DNA of 64,000 bases from Shewanella phaeophyticola (GCF_025398315.1 NZ_JAODOQ010000001.1:2108001-2172000), one strand, 5' to 3'. Shown: positions 17,718-28,155, counted from the first letter of the stretch. Notes: generated from the sequence alone by a model not told the origin. A program made the numbers and translations.

Positions 17718-18852
17718 CTACAACTGTTGTCGTGGATACACTACAACGCGATTTTTGCCGTCATTTTTTGCTTGATATAGAGCTGCGTCTGCTTGCTCAA
17801 TTAATTTAAAATCAGCCGATTTATGTAATGTATTTGTAGAGACACCAATTGATACGGTGACGTTGAGATGTTTAATGAAGCTATGTTAATTGAGCTATCG
17901 CAGTACAAATCGTTTCAGCTAATGTGGCTATGTGTTCTGCAGTTTCATCAATTATTAAACACAAAAACTCTTCACCACCGTAGCGTACACCAATTTTATT
18001 ATGCCCATGACAATATTGGTTAATGGTCTCAGCTACCTTTAAAATCACTTCATCACCAAAAGGATGCCCATAGGTATCATTAATCTGTTTAAAGTTATCA
18101 ATGTCGATCATTAATACCGTTAAAGTGTCGGCAGATGAAGATATCCTCGCTAGATTTGCAGATAAAAATAACCGATTTTTAAGACCTGTTAGCGGATCGG
18201 TTTGATTTTGTTTTGATAAGATTTGTTGATTTTTACGTAACACTAACTGTTGATTACGGATTTTAGTAAATTTTAAAAAGCTTTTTTGTGATTCAGACCA
18301 ACGCCTTAAACACCCTATAACAGCGACAAAATACACTGCTATAAATAAAGTTAAATTATCAACCGCATTGGCAAAATCCTGACTCAGTTTTACAGATGAA
18401 ATCAACGTAAGATGAGTCAACAACATTAACGTTAACAACATAAATGCTTTATTAAACGCCATGCGCGACAATGAGCCGACATACACTAATGCCAGTAAAC
18501 CCGCTGATTGATAATGCTCGTCACCAAAAATCATTGCCAACTGGGCAACATAAGTGAGTGATGCAAAAACACTAAACACCAATACAAATTCACCGAGTTC
18601 TAAGTACTGTGGTGCGCGATGACGTAATAACAATAATATCAATACACAACCCAGAGACAACCCTATTTTGACCGCAATAACCAACCATAAATCTACGTGA
18701 ATATGATGTATGTCGGACACTATGAAAAACAAATAAATGGGAATAACACTCAAGGTATACAGCGCGTAAGGCAACAACAAATGGTGAATTTGATAATGCC
18801 TAAAACGTAATTGAGTAAACGGTGTTGTGGCTATTAATGGCTTGATATTCAA
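17718..18852 (-). CDS. Membrane-bound diguanylate cyclase (GGDEF), one frame break
   Basis: Roughly six membrane segments occupy residues 20-190. A coiled linker and a GGDEF domain follow, with TDPLTGLKNRLFLS, MLIDIDNFKQINDTYGH and the active-site loop RYGGEEFLCLI. The first frame stops at 17881. In the next frame the domain continues (VTVSIGVSTNTLH, IEQADAALYQAKNDGKNRV) to a stop at 17718, giving the normal domain end. The likely fault is a single base near 17880. It should make cyclic di-GMP in response to a membrane-sensed signal. It is a single-gene unit. Confidence 0.82.
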
Positions 18853-18901
18853 AATTACCTCAAAATGCGATAGCAGCTAGTACTGTTGATTTGTAAGAAC
18901 A

Positions 18902-19837
18902 TCAATCTGTCACCTGAGTTTGGTTATTTTGCACGACACGCATAACTTGCTGCCTTAGCCAGCTTAATGCTTGATCGGTTTCAGTATTACTGTGCCAATA
19001 GAGGTGCGTATCAATGTCAGTTAAGTTAAATGGCATTGCACAAATCAATAAATTAGCATCGGTAAACTGCTCTGCGATTGACCGCGGTAAAGTCAGTATC
19101 AAGCGCGAGCCTAAAACCATCTTGGCCGCTGTTTGATAACTTTGACAACGGTATTTGATTAAACGATTTATTCCTTGCTGCTGCAACAGCAAATCCTCCA
19201 TAACCCGTCCAATGGGACGACTAGAAACCGCGACATGTTCTGCCGATAAATAAGCCTGTTGGTTAACGTTGTTAGCGAGTTCTGGTTGTTGGCGAGCATC
19301 AATTAATACACAAAATGGATCCGATAAAAGCGGCATATGCATTAAAGGTGCATTAACGGCCTGTACCACATCAATTGCTAAATCAACCTCCCCATTAGAA
19401 AGCTGACGCGAGATATGTTCACGAGATAAAGCCATGCTGCAAATTTTAGCATGTGGGATCAATTTTGCTACGTGAGTGATCAATGCAGGCATCAACTGGC
19501 TTTCTAATGCTTCATGAATGGCAATGTTGAAGGTTTGTTCGGTGGTGAGTGGGTCAAACTCACCACACTGTTGTAATACTTGCCTAATGCGATTGAGGGC
19601 ATTAATCAGTTGTGGCGCCATACGTTGACACGCAGCCGTAGCTTGCATTTGCTGACCTTGACGAACAAATAGCGGGTCATTTAACACTAAACGTAGCCGC
19701 TTTATCGCATGGCTGACCGCTGAGGGTGTAATAAATAACGACTTTGCTGCTAACGTCATATTCTGTTCAAAATACAAGGCTTCAAAGATTTTTAATAAAT
19801 TTAAGTCAAGTTGCTGAATTGCTTTGGTATCGGCCAT
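18902..19837 (-). CDS. LysR-family regulator divergent from the acyl-CoA dehydrogenase operon
   Basis: The N-terminal helix-turn-helix (LDLNLLKIFEALYFEQNMTL, SAVSHAIKRLR, DPLFVRQG) is of the LeuO/NodD-like subgroup and is followed by a LysR effector domain. The length of 311 residues is normal. It is transcribed away from the acyl-CoA dehydrogenase gene across about 175 bases, the classic arrangement for a LysR protein controlling its neighbour. The inducer is probably an intermediate of that operon's pathway, which is inference. Confidence 0.88.
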   Translation of the reverse strand: MADTKAIQQLDLNLLKIFEALYFEQNMTLAAKSLFITPSAVSHAIKRLRLVLNDPLFVRQGQQMQATAACQRMAPQLINALNRIRQVLQQCGEFDPLTTEQTFNIAIHEALESQLMPALITHVAKLIPHAKICSMALSREHISRQLSNGEVDLAIDVVQAVNAPLMHMPLLSDPFCVLIDARQQPELANNVNQQAYLSAEHVAVSSRPIGRVMEDLLLQQQGINRLIKYRCQSYQTAAKMVLGSRLILTLPRSIAEQFTDANLLICAMPFNLTDIDTHLYWHSNTETDQALSWLRQQVMRVVQNNQTQVTD

Positions 19838-20011
19838 GTTTCTCTCAATGTCCAGCTTAACTATGTCTAAAACAACTATGAATTACATTCATTAATTACT
19901 GGCTAGTTATTTCATTTCGTTCACTTAGATTACTACGTTATGCTGACAACATAAACAGGCTTTGATCACGTTATTTTGCTTTTTATACCTTAGATCACAC
20001 AGGACAATGCA

Positions 20012-21234
20012 ATGAACATTTACACCACAAAAAAATCACAACAATATTTAACCAGAGTGAAATCGTTTGTTGAGCAACACATTCTGCCTATCGAAGCCGA
20101 GATTTTCACCGAAAATAGACGGCTTAATCACAGCAGTAATTGGACACAATGGCAATTATTACCTCAAATAGAAACCCTTAAAGCACAAGCTAAAGCCGAC
20201 GGATTATGGAATTTGTTTTTACCAGATGCCACGTTAGCGCAAGGCCTAACATGTGTTGAATACGCCTGTTTAGCAGAAGAAATGGGGCGCTCAATCCTGG
20301 CTCCCGAAATTTTTAACTGTAATGCGCCTGATACTGGCAACATGGAAGTGCTTTATCATTTTGGAAACGAGCAACAAAAAGCCCAATGGCTTACGCCACT
20401 TCTGTCTGGTGATATTCGCTCAGTATTTGCCATGACAGAGCCTGATGTCGCTTCATCAGATGCCACTAACATGCAAGCAACCATTATTGAAGACGGAGAT
20501 GATGTTGTCGTTAATGGCCGCAAATGGTGGTCAACCGGTTTAGGCCATCCAAACTGTGAGGTAATGATTTTTATGGGGCTGTCTCACCCCGATGCGGCAA
20601 AACATCAGCGTCACAGCATGGTATTAGTGCCGCTTGATACGCCTGGTGTCAGTATCTCCCGCATGTTAACCGCTTATGGTGACTACGATGCACCTTATGG
20701 CCATGGTGAAATGGAGCTCGTTAATGTGCGTGTATCTAAGAGGAATGTCATTATGGGGCTTGGCAAAGGGTTTGAAATAGCCCAGAGTCGTTTAGAGTAC
20801 AGGTCGTATTCACCATTGTATGCGAGCCATAGGCGCGGCAGAACGGGCGTTGTCATTAGCCATTGAGCGTGGTCAATCACGGGTTGCATTTGGTCAACCC
20901 ATCATCAAACTCGGTGGTAACCTTGAGCGCATAGCGCAAGCAAGAATAGCCATCGAACAAGCAAGACTGCTAACCCTTAATGCCGCATGGAAAATCGATA
21001 ACCTCGGTGTTAAGCATGCTATGACTGATATTTCAGCCATTAAGGTTGCTGTGCCTAATATGTTAACTCAAGTGGTTGATATGGCTATTCAATTGTATGG
21101 TGGTGCGGGCATGAATCACGATTCGCCATTAGCCGGTTTTGCCACAATGGCACGCAGCTTACGCCTAGCAGACGAGTCCAGATGAAGTGCACATGGCGAT
21201 GGTGTCACGTCTTGAATTGGCTAAATACAAATAA
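20012..21234 (+). CDS. Acyl-CoA dehydrogenase, ACAD10/11-like, two frame breaks
   Basis: This FAD-dependent flavoprotein is read in three frames. The first (to about 20795) carries the N-terminal helical domain and FAMTEPDVASSDATNM and VVNGRKWWSTG. The second carries MRAIGAAERALSLAIERGQSRVAFG and IQLYGGAGMNHDSPL. The third begins near 21178 (DEVHMAMVSRLELAKYK) and stops at 21234. Restored length is about 405 residues. The IQLYGGAGMNHDSPLAG and LRLAD-PDEVH segments are those of human ACAD10/ACAD11 and related bacterial enzymes rather than short-chain dehydrogenases. It heads the operon that also encodes an APH-type kinase. The breaks look like single-base errors near 20795 and 21178. Confidence 0.85.
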
Positions 21235-21243
21235 GGTAAACCA

Positions 21244-22072
21244 ATGAAAACGAAACAACATGTGGTGATAACCGGTGCAGCATCTGGCTTAGGCAAAGCT
21301 TTAGCTGTCAAATGAAGCCGCTATGAATGCTGAAGTCTGTGTTGCCGATATTAATCAGCAAGCGGGTGAGCAAGTGTGCGAACAAATTATTGCCCAAGGC
21401 GGTAATGCTTTTTTTATCGCTTGCGATATCACCGACACCACCAGTATCAAAGCGCTGACACACGAACTGCAATCTCGTTGGCCGCAAATTGATTTATTAA
21501 TTAATAATGCCGGCGTGGCATCTGCAGATAAAATTGCCGCCGAACCCATTTCGCAATGGCGCTGGGTAATGGAAATCAACCTGTTTGGTATCGTCAATAT
21601 GTGCCAACAGTTTGTGCCTATTTTTCAGCAGCAAGGTTTCGGCAGTATTGTTAATGTGGCATCACAAGCGGGCTTAACCCCTATTCCGTTTATGGCCAGT
21701 TATAACGCTTCAAAAGCCGCGGTGGTGTCGTTATCTGAAACCCTACGGCTTGAACTTGCTGACGACAATATTAATGTGAGCGTATTGTGTCCCGGCTTTT
21801 TTAAAACCAACCTCGGCACTAGTTTACGTACCCAATTACCCACAATGGAAAAGCTCCTGGGCAAATTATTTGATAAGTCGCCAATCGATGCCACCCAAGT
21901 GGCTAATATTGCCTATCAGGGTGAGGCCAATAAACAGTTTTTACTGCTAACTCACCAACAAGGTAAACGTTTATATCAACTTAAACGATTGTTGCCTCTG
22001 CGCTGGTACTTTACTATCGTCTTAAAACAAACCTTACGGTTACGCCAATTGCTAAAGGAGGAGCAAGCTTAA
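21244..22072 (+). CDS. Short-chain dehydrogenase/reductase, one frame break
   Basis: ATG 21244 follows an AAGG ribosome site ten bases after the acyl-CoA dehydrogenase gene. The first 24 codons carry the Rossmann motif (VVITGAASGLGKALAVK). A frame break near 21318 (an extra T) leads into the main frame with CVADINQQAG, LLINNAGVAS and the active-site YNASKAA. The length of about 275 residues is normal. It probably oxidises or reduces a hydroxyacyl intermediate with NAD(P). Its stop overlaps the start of the kinase gene (TAATG), so translation is coupled. Confidence 0.85.
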
Positions 22073-23139
22073 TGAACCAGCAATATTTAGATAAAGCCAA
22101 GTCAGTTCGAACTGGCGAAGAGCTTGAACCAGACATTATTGACCCATGGTTGAAGCAACATATTGGTGGATTAGAAGGCCAATTAAGCATTACTCAATAC
22201 ACTGGCGGCGCATCAAATTGGATCTATTGTTTAACCTATGACAATTGTCAGCTCATATTACGCCGCGCGCCAAAAGGCACTAAAGCCAAAGGCGCTCACG
22301 ACATGGGTCGCGAGTATCGTTTACAACAAGCCTTAAAACCCGTTTATCCTTATGTGCCTGCGATGCTCGCTCATTGTGAAGATGAAAGCGTGTTAGGTAC
22401 TGAATTTTATGTGATGGAAAAACTCAATGGCGTTATTCCTCGGCAAAATTTGCCAAAAGGCTTGCAGGTTACTCCACAACAAGCTCAAACACTGTGTACC
22501 AATGTCATTGATTGTTTAATAGAGTTACACAAAGTAGACGTCGATGCCGCCAACCTTAATCACATCGGTAAAGGTGAAGGTTATACCCAGCGCCAAATCG
22601 ATGGATGGAGCCAACGTTACACCCAGGCTAAAACCTGGAATGTCCCTTCGGGTAAAAAGGTGATGCAGTGGTTACAACAACATAAACCCGAACATGAAAC
22701 GATTTGCTTAACTCACAATGACTTTAGATTTGATAACGTAGTACTCGATCCTGATGACATCAGTAAAGTGAATGGCGTACTTGATTGGGAACTGGCGACA
22801 TTAGGTAATCCGTTAATGGATTTAGGTAACACCCTTGCCTACTGGGTTCAAGCCGATGATGACTTTCTTGCGCAAATGACACGTCGCCAACCTACCCACC
22901 TAAAAGGCATGTTAACGCGTAAGCAAGTGGTTGAATATTATTGCGATAAAATGAATATTTCCATTGATGATTTTCGATTTTACGAAGTCTTCGGTTTATT
23001 TCGCTTAGCGGGCATTGTGCAGCAAATATATTACCGCTATCACCATAAACAAACCCGAAACCCTGCGTTTAAGCAGTTCTGGATTTTTTCGCATTACTTA
23101 ATGTGGCGCTGTCACCGCGCAATGAAACAAAAGGCATAA
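22072..23139 (+). CDS. APH-type phosphotransferase (ACAD10/11 kinase-domain-like)
   Basis: This 355-residue aminoglycoside-phosphotransferase-fold kinase has the catalytic loop LTHNDFRFDNVVLDPDD (about residues 213-229) and the metal-binding GVLDWELATLGNPLMDLG. The segment TGGASNWIYCL is the nucleotide-binding hairpin. The same domain is fused to an acyl-CoA dehydrogenase in vertebrate ACAD10 and ACAD11, and is a separate protein (LvaA) in the Pseudomonas levulinate operon. There it phosphorylates the 4-hydroxyl of 4-hydroxyacyl-CoA. An AAGGAGG site precedes the start. The role here is inferred from context, not shown. Confidence 0.85.
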   Translation: MNQQYLDKAKSVRTGEELEPDIIDPWLKQHIGGLEGQLSITQYTGGASNWIYCLTYDNCQLILRRAPKGTKAKGAHDMGREYRLQQALKPVYPYVPAMLAHCEDESVLGTEFYVMEKLNGVIPRQNLPKGLQVTPQQAQTLCTNVIDCLIELHKVDVDAANLNHIGKGEGYTQRQIDGWSQRYTQAKTWNVPSGKKVMQWLQQHKPEHETICLTHNDFRFDNVVLDPDDISKVNGVLDWELATLGNPLMDLGNTLAYWVQADDDFLAQMTRRQPTHLKGMLTRKQVVEYYCDKMNISIDDFRFYEVFGLFRLAGIVQQIYYRYHHKQTRNPAFKQFWIFSHYLMWRCHRAMKQKA

Positions 23140-23141
23140 AT

Positions 23142-23843
23142 ATGGCGAATATCTATTTCATCCGTCACGGTCAAGCCAGTTTTGGCAGTGACAATTACGA
23201 TAACTTGTCGCCATTAGGTCACAGCCAGGCACAACATTTGGCTAAGCATTTTAATCAACGCAATATTCGCCCTGATCAGGTTATTTGTGGTGATATGGCG
23301 CGCCATCTACAAACCCGTGATGCATGCTTAGCCAGCTTGTCAGCGCCTTTAATGCATAACGGCTTGCAAATAACTCCTGCATGGAATGAATTTGACCATG
23401 AACAAGTGATTTCTGTTTATCGCCCAGATTTAGCGAGCCCCGAGGCATTACAACACTACCTAAAACAACAACCCTCACCTGCTAAAGCATTTATTACCCT
23501 CTTTAGCCAAGCCATTAGCCAATGGCAAGACAGTGAGAATACCGCTCAATACCATGAATCCTGGGAGCATTTTAGCCAGCGCGTTACCCAAGGGTTATCC
23601 CAGTTGATCCAACAAGCTGACAAAGAAGAAACAATATTTGTGTTTACTTCAGGCGGTGTGATCAGCAAGATAATTATGCAAACATTAGCGATACCTGAAA
23701 ATAAATTTTTCGATATAAACAGACAATTGGTTAATGCGAGCGTGACTCAACTACAACTGAAAAGCCAACATTTAAACTTGATCACCATGAACGAGCATGG
23801 CTTTTTTGATGGTGATTATCGTCATTTATACAGTTTACTTTAG
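23142..23843 (+). CDS. Histidine phosphatase family protein
   Basis: This 233-residue protein starts MANIYFIRHGQASFG, the phosphate-binding RHG motif of the phosphoglycerate-mutase-like phosphatases. CGDMARHLQT and the late VFTSGGVISKII complete the fold. It begins three bases after the kinase stop, so it belongs to the same operon. A phosphatase beside the kinase could recycle or proofread a phosphorylated acyl intermediate; that is inference. The substrate is unknown. Confidence 0.85.
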   Translation: MANIYFIRHGQASFGSDNYDNLSPLGHSQAQHLAKHFNQRNIRPDQVICGDMARHLQTRDACLASLSAPLMHNGLQITPAWNEFDHEQVISVYRPDLASPEALQHYLKQQPSPAKAFITLFSQAISQWQDSENTAQYHESWEHFSQRVTQGLSQLIQQADKEETIFVFTSGGVISKIIMQTLAIPENKFFDINRQLVNASVTQLQLKSQHLNLITMNEHGFFDGDYRHLYSLL

Positions 23844-23921
23844 CTAATGATAGAGACAGAAAACATTACAACACATGCGTCATGATAGATGACCTCATTA
23901 AAAACAATAAAAGAGCATAAT

Positions 23922-24665
23922 ATGAAACGGATCAACATACTGATAACAGGAGCGAGCTCTGGTTTAGGACGTGGCATGGCAATTGAATTTGCTAAACAAA
24001 ATCATAATTTAGCCTTGTGCGCACGCCGTATAGATCGCTTAGCAGAATTAAAACAAGAATTACTCAGCGTAAACCCTAATATCACTGTGTTAATTAAAAC
24101 ACTAGACGTCAACGACCACCCACAAGTCTTTGAAGTGTTTAATCAATTTAAACAAGAGTTTGGTCAGTTAGATCGCGTCATTGTTAATGCGGGTATGGGT
24201 AAAGGGGCATCGATTGGCAGCGGATATTTTGAGGCAAACCTGCAAACGGCACAAACTAACTTTATTGCCGCGATAGCCCAATGTGAAGCAGCAATGACTA
24301 TTTTTCGTGAACAAAACAGCGGTCACCTTGTCACTATTTCTTCAATCAGTGCCGTCCGTGGCTTTAGACGCGCGATGACAGTCTATGCCGCAACAAAGGC
24401 TGCGTTAACATCACTCACTGAAGGTATCCGTATTGATGTGATGGGAACACCGATTAAAGTCAGTTGTATTCACCCAGGCTTCATTCGTACTGAGATAAAT
24501 GAGAAAGTCAAAACGGTTCCGTTTATTGTCGACACAGAAACGGGATGTAAAGCGATGGTCAGCGCAATTCAAAAAGAAAAAGCGACCGCCTATGTGCCTA
24601 GTTATCCATGGCACTTTTACATTGGGTATTACGTATTGCACCAGTCAGCACCATTCGTAAAATGA
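23922..24665 (+). CDS. Short-chain dehydrogenase/reductase
   Basis: This 247-residue classical SDR has the cofactor motif LITGASSGLGRG near the N terminus, NAGMG near residue 87, and the catalytic YAATKAALTS. The start at 23922 places the Rossmann motif in its usual position. It follows the phosphatase gene by 78 bases on the same strand and may be the last gene of the operon. A long inverted repeat follows 40 bases after the stop. Confidence 0.88.
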   Translation: MKRINILITGASSGLGRGMAIEFAKQNHNLALCARRIDRLAELKQELLSVNPNITVLIKTLDVNDHPQVFEVFNQFKQEFGQLDRVIVNAGMGKGASIGSGYFEANLQTAQTNFIAAIAQCEAAMTIFREQNSGHLVTISSISAVRGFRRAMTVYAATKAALTSLTEGIRIDVMGTPIKVSCIHPGFIRTEINEKVKTVPFIVDTETGCKAMVSAIQKEKATAYVPSYPWHFYIGYYVLHQSAPFVK

Positions 24666-24704
24666 GTTAATCGCACTATTAGTTATAGGGTTAATGAATG
24701 ACAG

Positions 24705-24745
24705 GACGCTTATTACATTTTAAACATATCGATGTAATAAGCGTC
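24705..24745. terminator. Long perfect inverted repeat between convergent genes
   Basis: GACGCTTATTACAT (24705-24718) and ATGTAATAAGCGTC (24732-24745) pair over 14 bases around a 13-base loop. It lies between the SDR gene (plus) and the GGDEF-EAL gene (minus), where a bidirectional terminator is expected. It lacks a strong U tract. Confidence 0.55.
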
Positions 24746-24787
24746 ATTCAATGTCGTAAAAAATGGTGAATGAGCCTGCGGTAGTCT

Positions 24788-27109
24788 TTATGTCGTAGAG
24801 TATGATTGATTTTGTGTAATTAGAAGTTGTTCAAAATCACTTACAGAAAGTGGTTTTGCTAAAAAATAACCTTGGCCTAGTGTACAACCAGCATTAATAA
24901 GTAATTGTTTTTGCTCTTCAGTTTCAATCCCCTCGGCAATGACTTGCATATTAAGCTTACCTGCCATCACAATAATCGCTTCACACAATGCAGCATCTTT
25001 ATTATCGATAGACATATTTTGCACAAAACTTTGATCAATTTTTAAGTAATCAAACGCAAAATTCTTTAAATAAGAAAATGAACAATATCCTGTGCCAAAA
25101 TCATCGATGGATATGGTTATCCCCTGCTGGCGTAATGTTTCAAGCGCTTCGACCACTTCAACCTGATTATCCATGAGCAAATGTTCGGTAATTTCAATCG
25201 ATATAGCCTCGCAGGGTATACCTTGTGCAAGCAAAGAATCGGCTCAAGCTTTAACCAGTTTGCCTTCATTTCGGTATTGCACTGGAGAAGTGTTAATACT
25301 GATAGATAAATCTGCACAATGACGTTGTCGCCACTCATGCACCTGTTGTGACACCTGGGTGAATATCCATTCACTGATCTCTACAATAAGGCCAATCTCT
25401 TCAGCTAAAGGAATAAACTCCATCGGAGAAATTAACCCTTTTTGTGGGTGTTGCCAACGGATTAATGCTTCAGCTTTTGCAATACGATGAGTATGTAAAT
25501 CAACAATAGGTTGGTAAACCAAATGAAATTGTTTTTGTTCAACCGCGGTGCGTAAATCGTCGATGAGCTCCATTCTTCTTAGAAAGTCAGTACTCATATT
25601 TTCTGTAAAATAATGAATGCTATTACGACCACGTGTTTTGGCTCGATACATCGCTTGATCCGCATTCGTCATTAAAGCGTCAATAGTTAAACCATCATTA
25701 GGGTAACAAGCCAAGCCTATACTGGCTGTGCAATAAAAGTTTTTATGTTCTATTACATAAGGTTGTGCCAGTGTGGTTAAGAGCTTTTGGCCGATTTTAT
25801 CGATATCTTCGGCTGAAGTAGTCCCCACAAAAGCGATAATAAATTCATCGCCACCTAAACGCGCGACAATATCGTTTTTTCGGATGCTATTTTTAATTCG
25901 GCTAGCACACTCAATAAGCACACTGTCGCCTGCTGCATGCCCCAAAGAGTCATTCACATCTTTAAATTTGTCTAAATCAAGCATTGCTATTACCAATTGC
26001 TTTTTATCTCGCTCAGCATTATCGATTGCGTTAGAGAGATGCTCATTTAATAAATGTCGATTGGGTAAATGAGTTAGATTATCGAAATTAGCCTGATGCC
26101 AAATAATGTTATCCGCCTTGTCTCGTTCGATGGCAATGCGTGTCAAATTAACAAATTGTGCAACTAAATCAGATTGGTTTTCAGTTGGTATCATAGTGGC
26201 ATTAAAATAAATCGCAATCGTGCCGATAATATTGCCATTATGGCTAATAATCGGTTCAGACCAACACGACACCAGTTGAGCTTTATGGGCTATTTGCGCC
26301 CACGCTGTCCAATTAGGATGTGTCGCAATATCGGTTACAAGGACTCTTTTTCCGAGCGCTGCCGCCTCCCCGCACGAACCTACGCCCTTTGCGATGGGAA
26401 TAACGTCGACAGCCTCTTTATAAAATTCAGGCAACCTGGGCGCAGCAGCTAAGCGCAATTGTGAGCCTGTATCGTCGACTAAAGAAATACTGCACAGTGT
26501 CCCTGGCAGTTCATTTTCAATGCCTTCCACCACAGCTGATAACACTTTAGATAATTTGCTCGAACTGGCGATTAATTCCAAAATAGTATTACGAAGTTGG
26601 TTTATTTTATCCTTTTCTAAAAGTTGGCGGTTTTTACGCTGCATAAATATCGAAAAGATTAATGAAAAAATCCCGGTAACCACAAACGACGCCATGATGA
26701 GAGGCAAGGAAAAATGCTCAAAATGTTGGTAAGTTAATACTCCAGCAATAGAAATTAATAAGCCATTAAGCACACATGCGATCACTGTCGGTAATAAATA
26801 AAAACTGGCGATAATAATAGGAAAAAGCCAAAAAATTAAATCGCTGCCCACAATATAAATACCGAATAAAATATTAACGTGAGCAATGATGGCAAAAAGA
26901 CCGCTAAAGAGTTTAACTTTGCTGGTAAACCAGACACCAATAAAAATGATGGAAATTCCGCCTACAGCAACGAGATCGACAATAATTCGTAATTTATTGT
27001 ATTCGAATATACTTTTCATCAAAAATGGCGATAGAATGAATATTGCTGCAGCGGTCACAGCAAGTAATATTTTTTCTTCTATCGAGCGGTTTTCCATTTT
27101 CATGGTCAT
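24788..27109 (-). CDS. GAF-GGDEF-EAL cyclic-di-GMP protein with in-frame TGA
   Basis: The order is N-terminal membrane segments (residues about 15-165), a GAF-like domain (LVDDTGSQLRLAAAPRLP, GVGSCGEAAA), a GGDEF domain (NLTHLPNRHLL, ARLGGDEFIIAF) and an EAL phosphodiesterase domain (AKAEALIRWQHP, SIEITEHLLM, IDDFGTGYCSFSYLKN, AEGIETEEQ). An in-frame TGA at 25246-25244 follows NEGKLVKA, and the same frame continues ADSLLAQGIPCEAIS to 24788. It is not a frameshift, since the two parts are in phase. Tryptophan is common here, so TGG to TGA is the simple explanation. If real, the product ends inside the EAL domain. Confidence 0.85.
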
Positions 27110-27375
27110 ATTTGAAGGGCATCCTACGAGAGTTCAAACAACTAATTATGCTACATTAGCACATATGAAAAAACATATTTGTACCGAGTTAACGTTTTCA
27201 ACTAAATATTATAATTTAGTATGTTATACAAACACTTCTGTAATATAGTCAATTTGTTTTATTACATATTCTCGTCTATTTGACCACCATAGTCACAAAG
27301 GGATAAAACCAGTACAAGCTTACGCGAGTAACACATTAATTGTTATGCAGCGGAGTGGTTATGCAAGAGAAAACA
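27110..27375. other. Intergenic region, nothing definite
   Basis: AT-rich sequence between the GGDEF-EAL gene and the hairpin downstream of zapC. It should hold the promoter of the GGDEF-EAL gene on the minus strand. I see no conserved frame, repeat or clear operator. Confidence 0.5.
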
Positions 27376-27402
27376 AAATGCTGAACATAATGTTCAGCAT
27401 TT
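27376..27402 (-). terminator. Perfect palindrome, likely zapC terminator
   Basis: AAATGCTGAACAT and ATGTTCAGCATTT pair over 13 bases around one base. Read on the minus strand it is followed by TTGTTTTC, about 50 bases after the zapC stop. Confidence 0.7.
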
Positions 27403-27450
27403 AAGAGTAGAGTTGAGTCATAAAACACACTTGTGGTCATCATTTATCCA

Positions 27451-27984
27451 CTATGCTGCAACAACTTGCCGGGCTTTACGTAAAGGATGTAAACGGTTAT
27501 GCATTACTTTAATGGTATCAAACTGGGATAATGATTTACTGTCTGATAACTGGCAGTGTTGAGATAAAATCATCACGGTGGCAGCCTGTAAGCCATTATC
27601 GATAACAAGCGCCAACACTTTAGAATAACCGCACTTTAACTGGAATAGCTTACCAACTTCACAATATACACATTCATCACTTTCATCAAAAAACCAAGAT
27701 TTAGGCATTTGTGATTGTAATAAAAAGTGAGCGGCAGTGGCATTTAACGCTGTTTGAACAATACCCGCATCAGAAATATGCAGGACTTTTGGCAGGGTTT
27801 CGAGCATTTTAATATAAAATTTTGCGTGTTCAATGCTGAATTCAGCTGCAGTTAATGCATCTGGAATGAGGATTTTTGATTTGTATGGGGTTAAGAACTC
27901 CATCTCGGAACCCAATGAAATACTCAGCTGCTTGCAAGTCTCATTGTATTCCCAATGCCAGTCCTTATTTGGCATTAATAACAT
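27451..27984 (-). CDS. zapC: Cell division protein ZapC
   Basis: ZapC is a cytoplasmic protein that stabilises FtsZ protofilament bundles at the division ring. The family blocks are visible: PNKDWHWEYNE at the N terminus, ILIPDALTAAEFS, QMPKSWFF in the middle, and VMHNRLHPLRKA at the end. The length of 177 residues matches. The start is taken as ATG 27984 (MLLMPNKDW), with AGG upstream, rather than the GTG four codons earlier. It lies next to pyrD, the usual neighbour in enteric and Shewanella genomes. Confidence 0.88.
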   Translation of the reverse strand: MLLMPNKDWHWEYNETCKQLSISLGSEMEFLTPYKSKILIPDALTAAEFSIEHAKFYIKMLETLPKVLHISDAGIVQTALNATAAHFLLQSQMPKSWFFDESDECVYCEVGKLFQLKCGYSKVLALVIDNGLQAATVMILSQHCQLSDSKSLSQFDTIKVMHNRLHPLRKARQVVAA

Positions 27985-28090
27985 GGTCGTCTGCACCTAA
28001 ATAAAAATGAACACCAGAGCATAATAGATGAATTTTCACGCAATATCAAAATTTAATTATAAATTATAACATAAGTATCAGGATGTTAGC

Positions 28091-28134
28091 GCGATCGAAC
28101 GATCAAAAATTCGATCGCGGCATGATTTTTGATC
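28091..28134. repeat. Interlocked inverted repeats with four GATC sites
   Basis: GCGATCGAA (28091-28099) pairs with TTCGATCGC (28110-28118), and GATCAAAAAT (28101-28110) pairs with ATTTTTGATC (28125-28134). The second left arm occupies the loop of the first hairpin, so the two are alternative or form a pseudoknot. GATC occurs at 28093, 28101, 28112 and 28131. The position, between zapC and the pyrD stop, could serve as terminator. Confidence 0.75.
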
Positions 28135-28155
28135 AATAACTTAGCAATTTAGATG

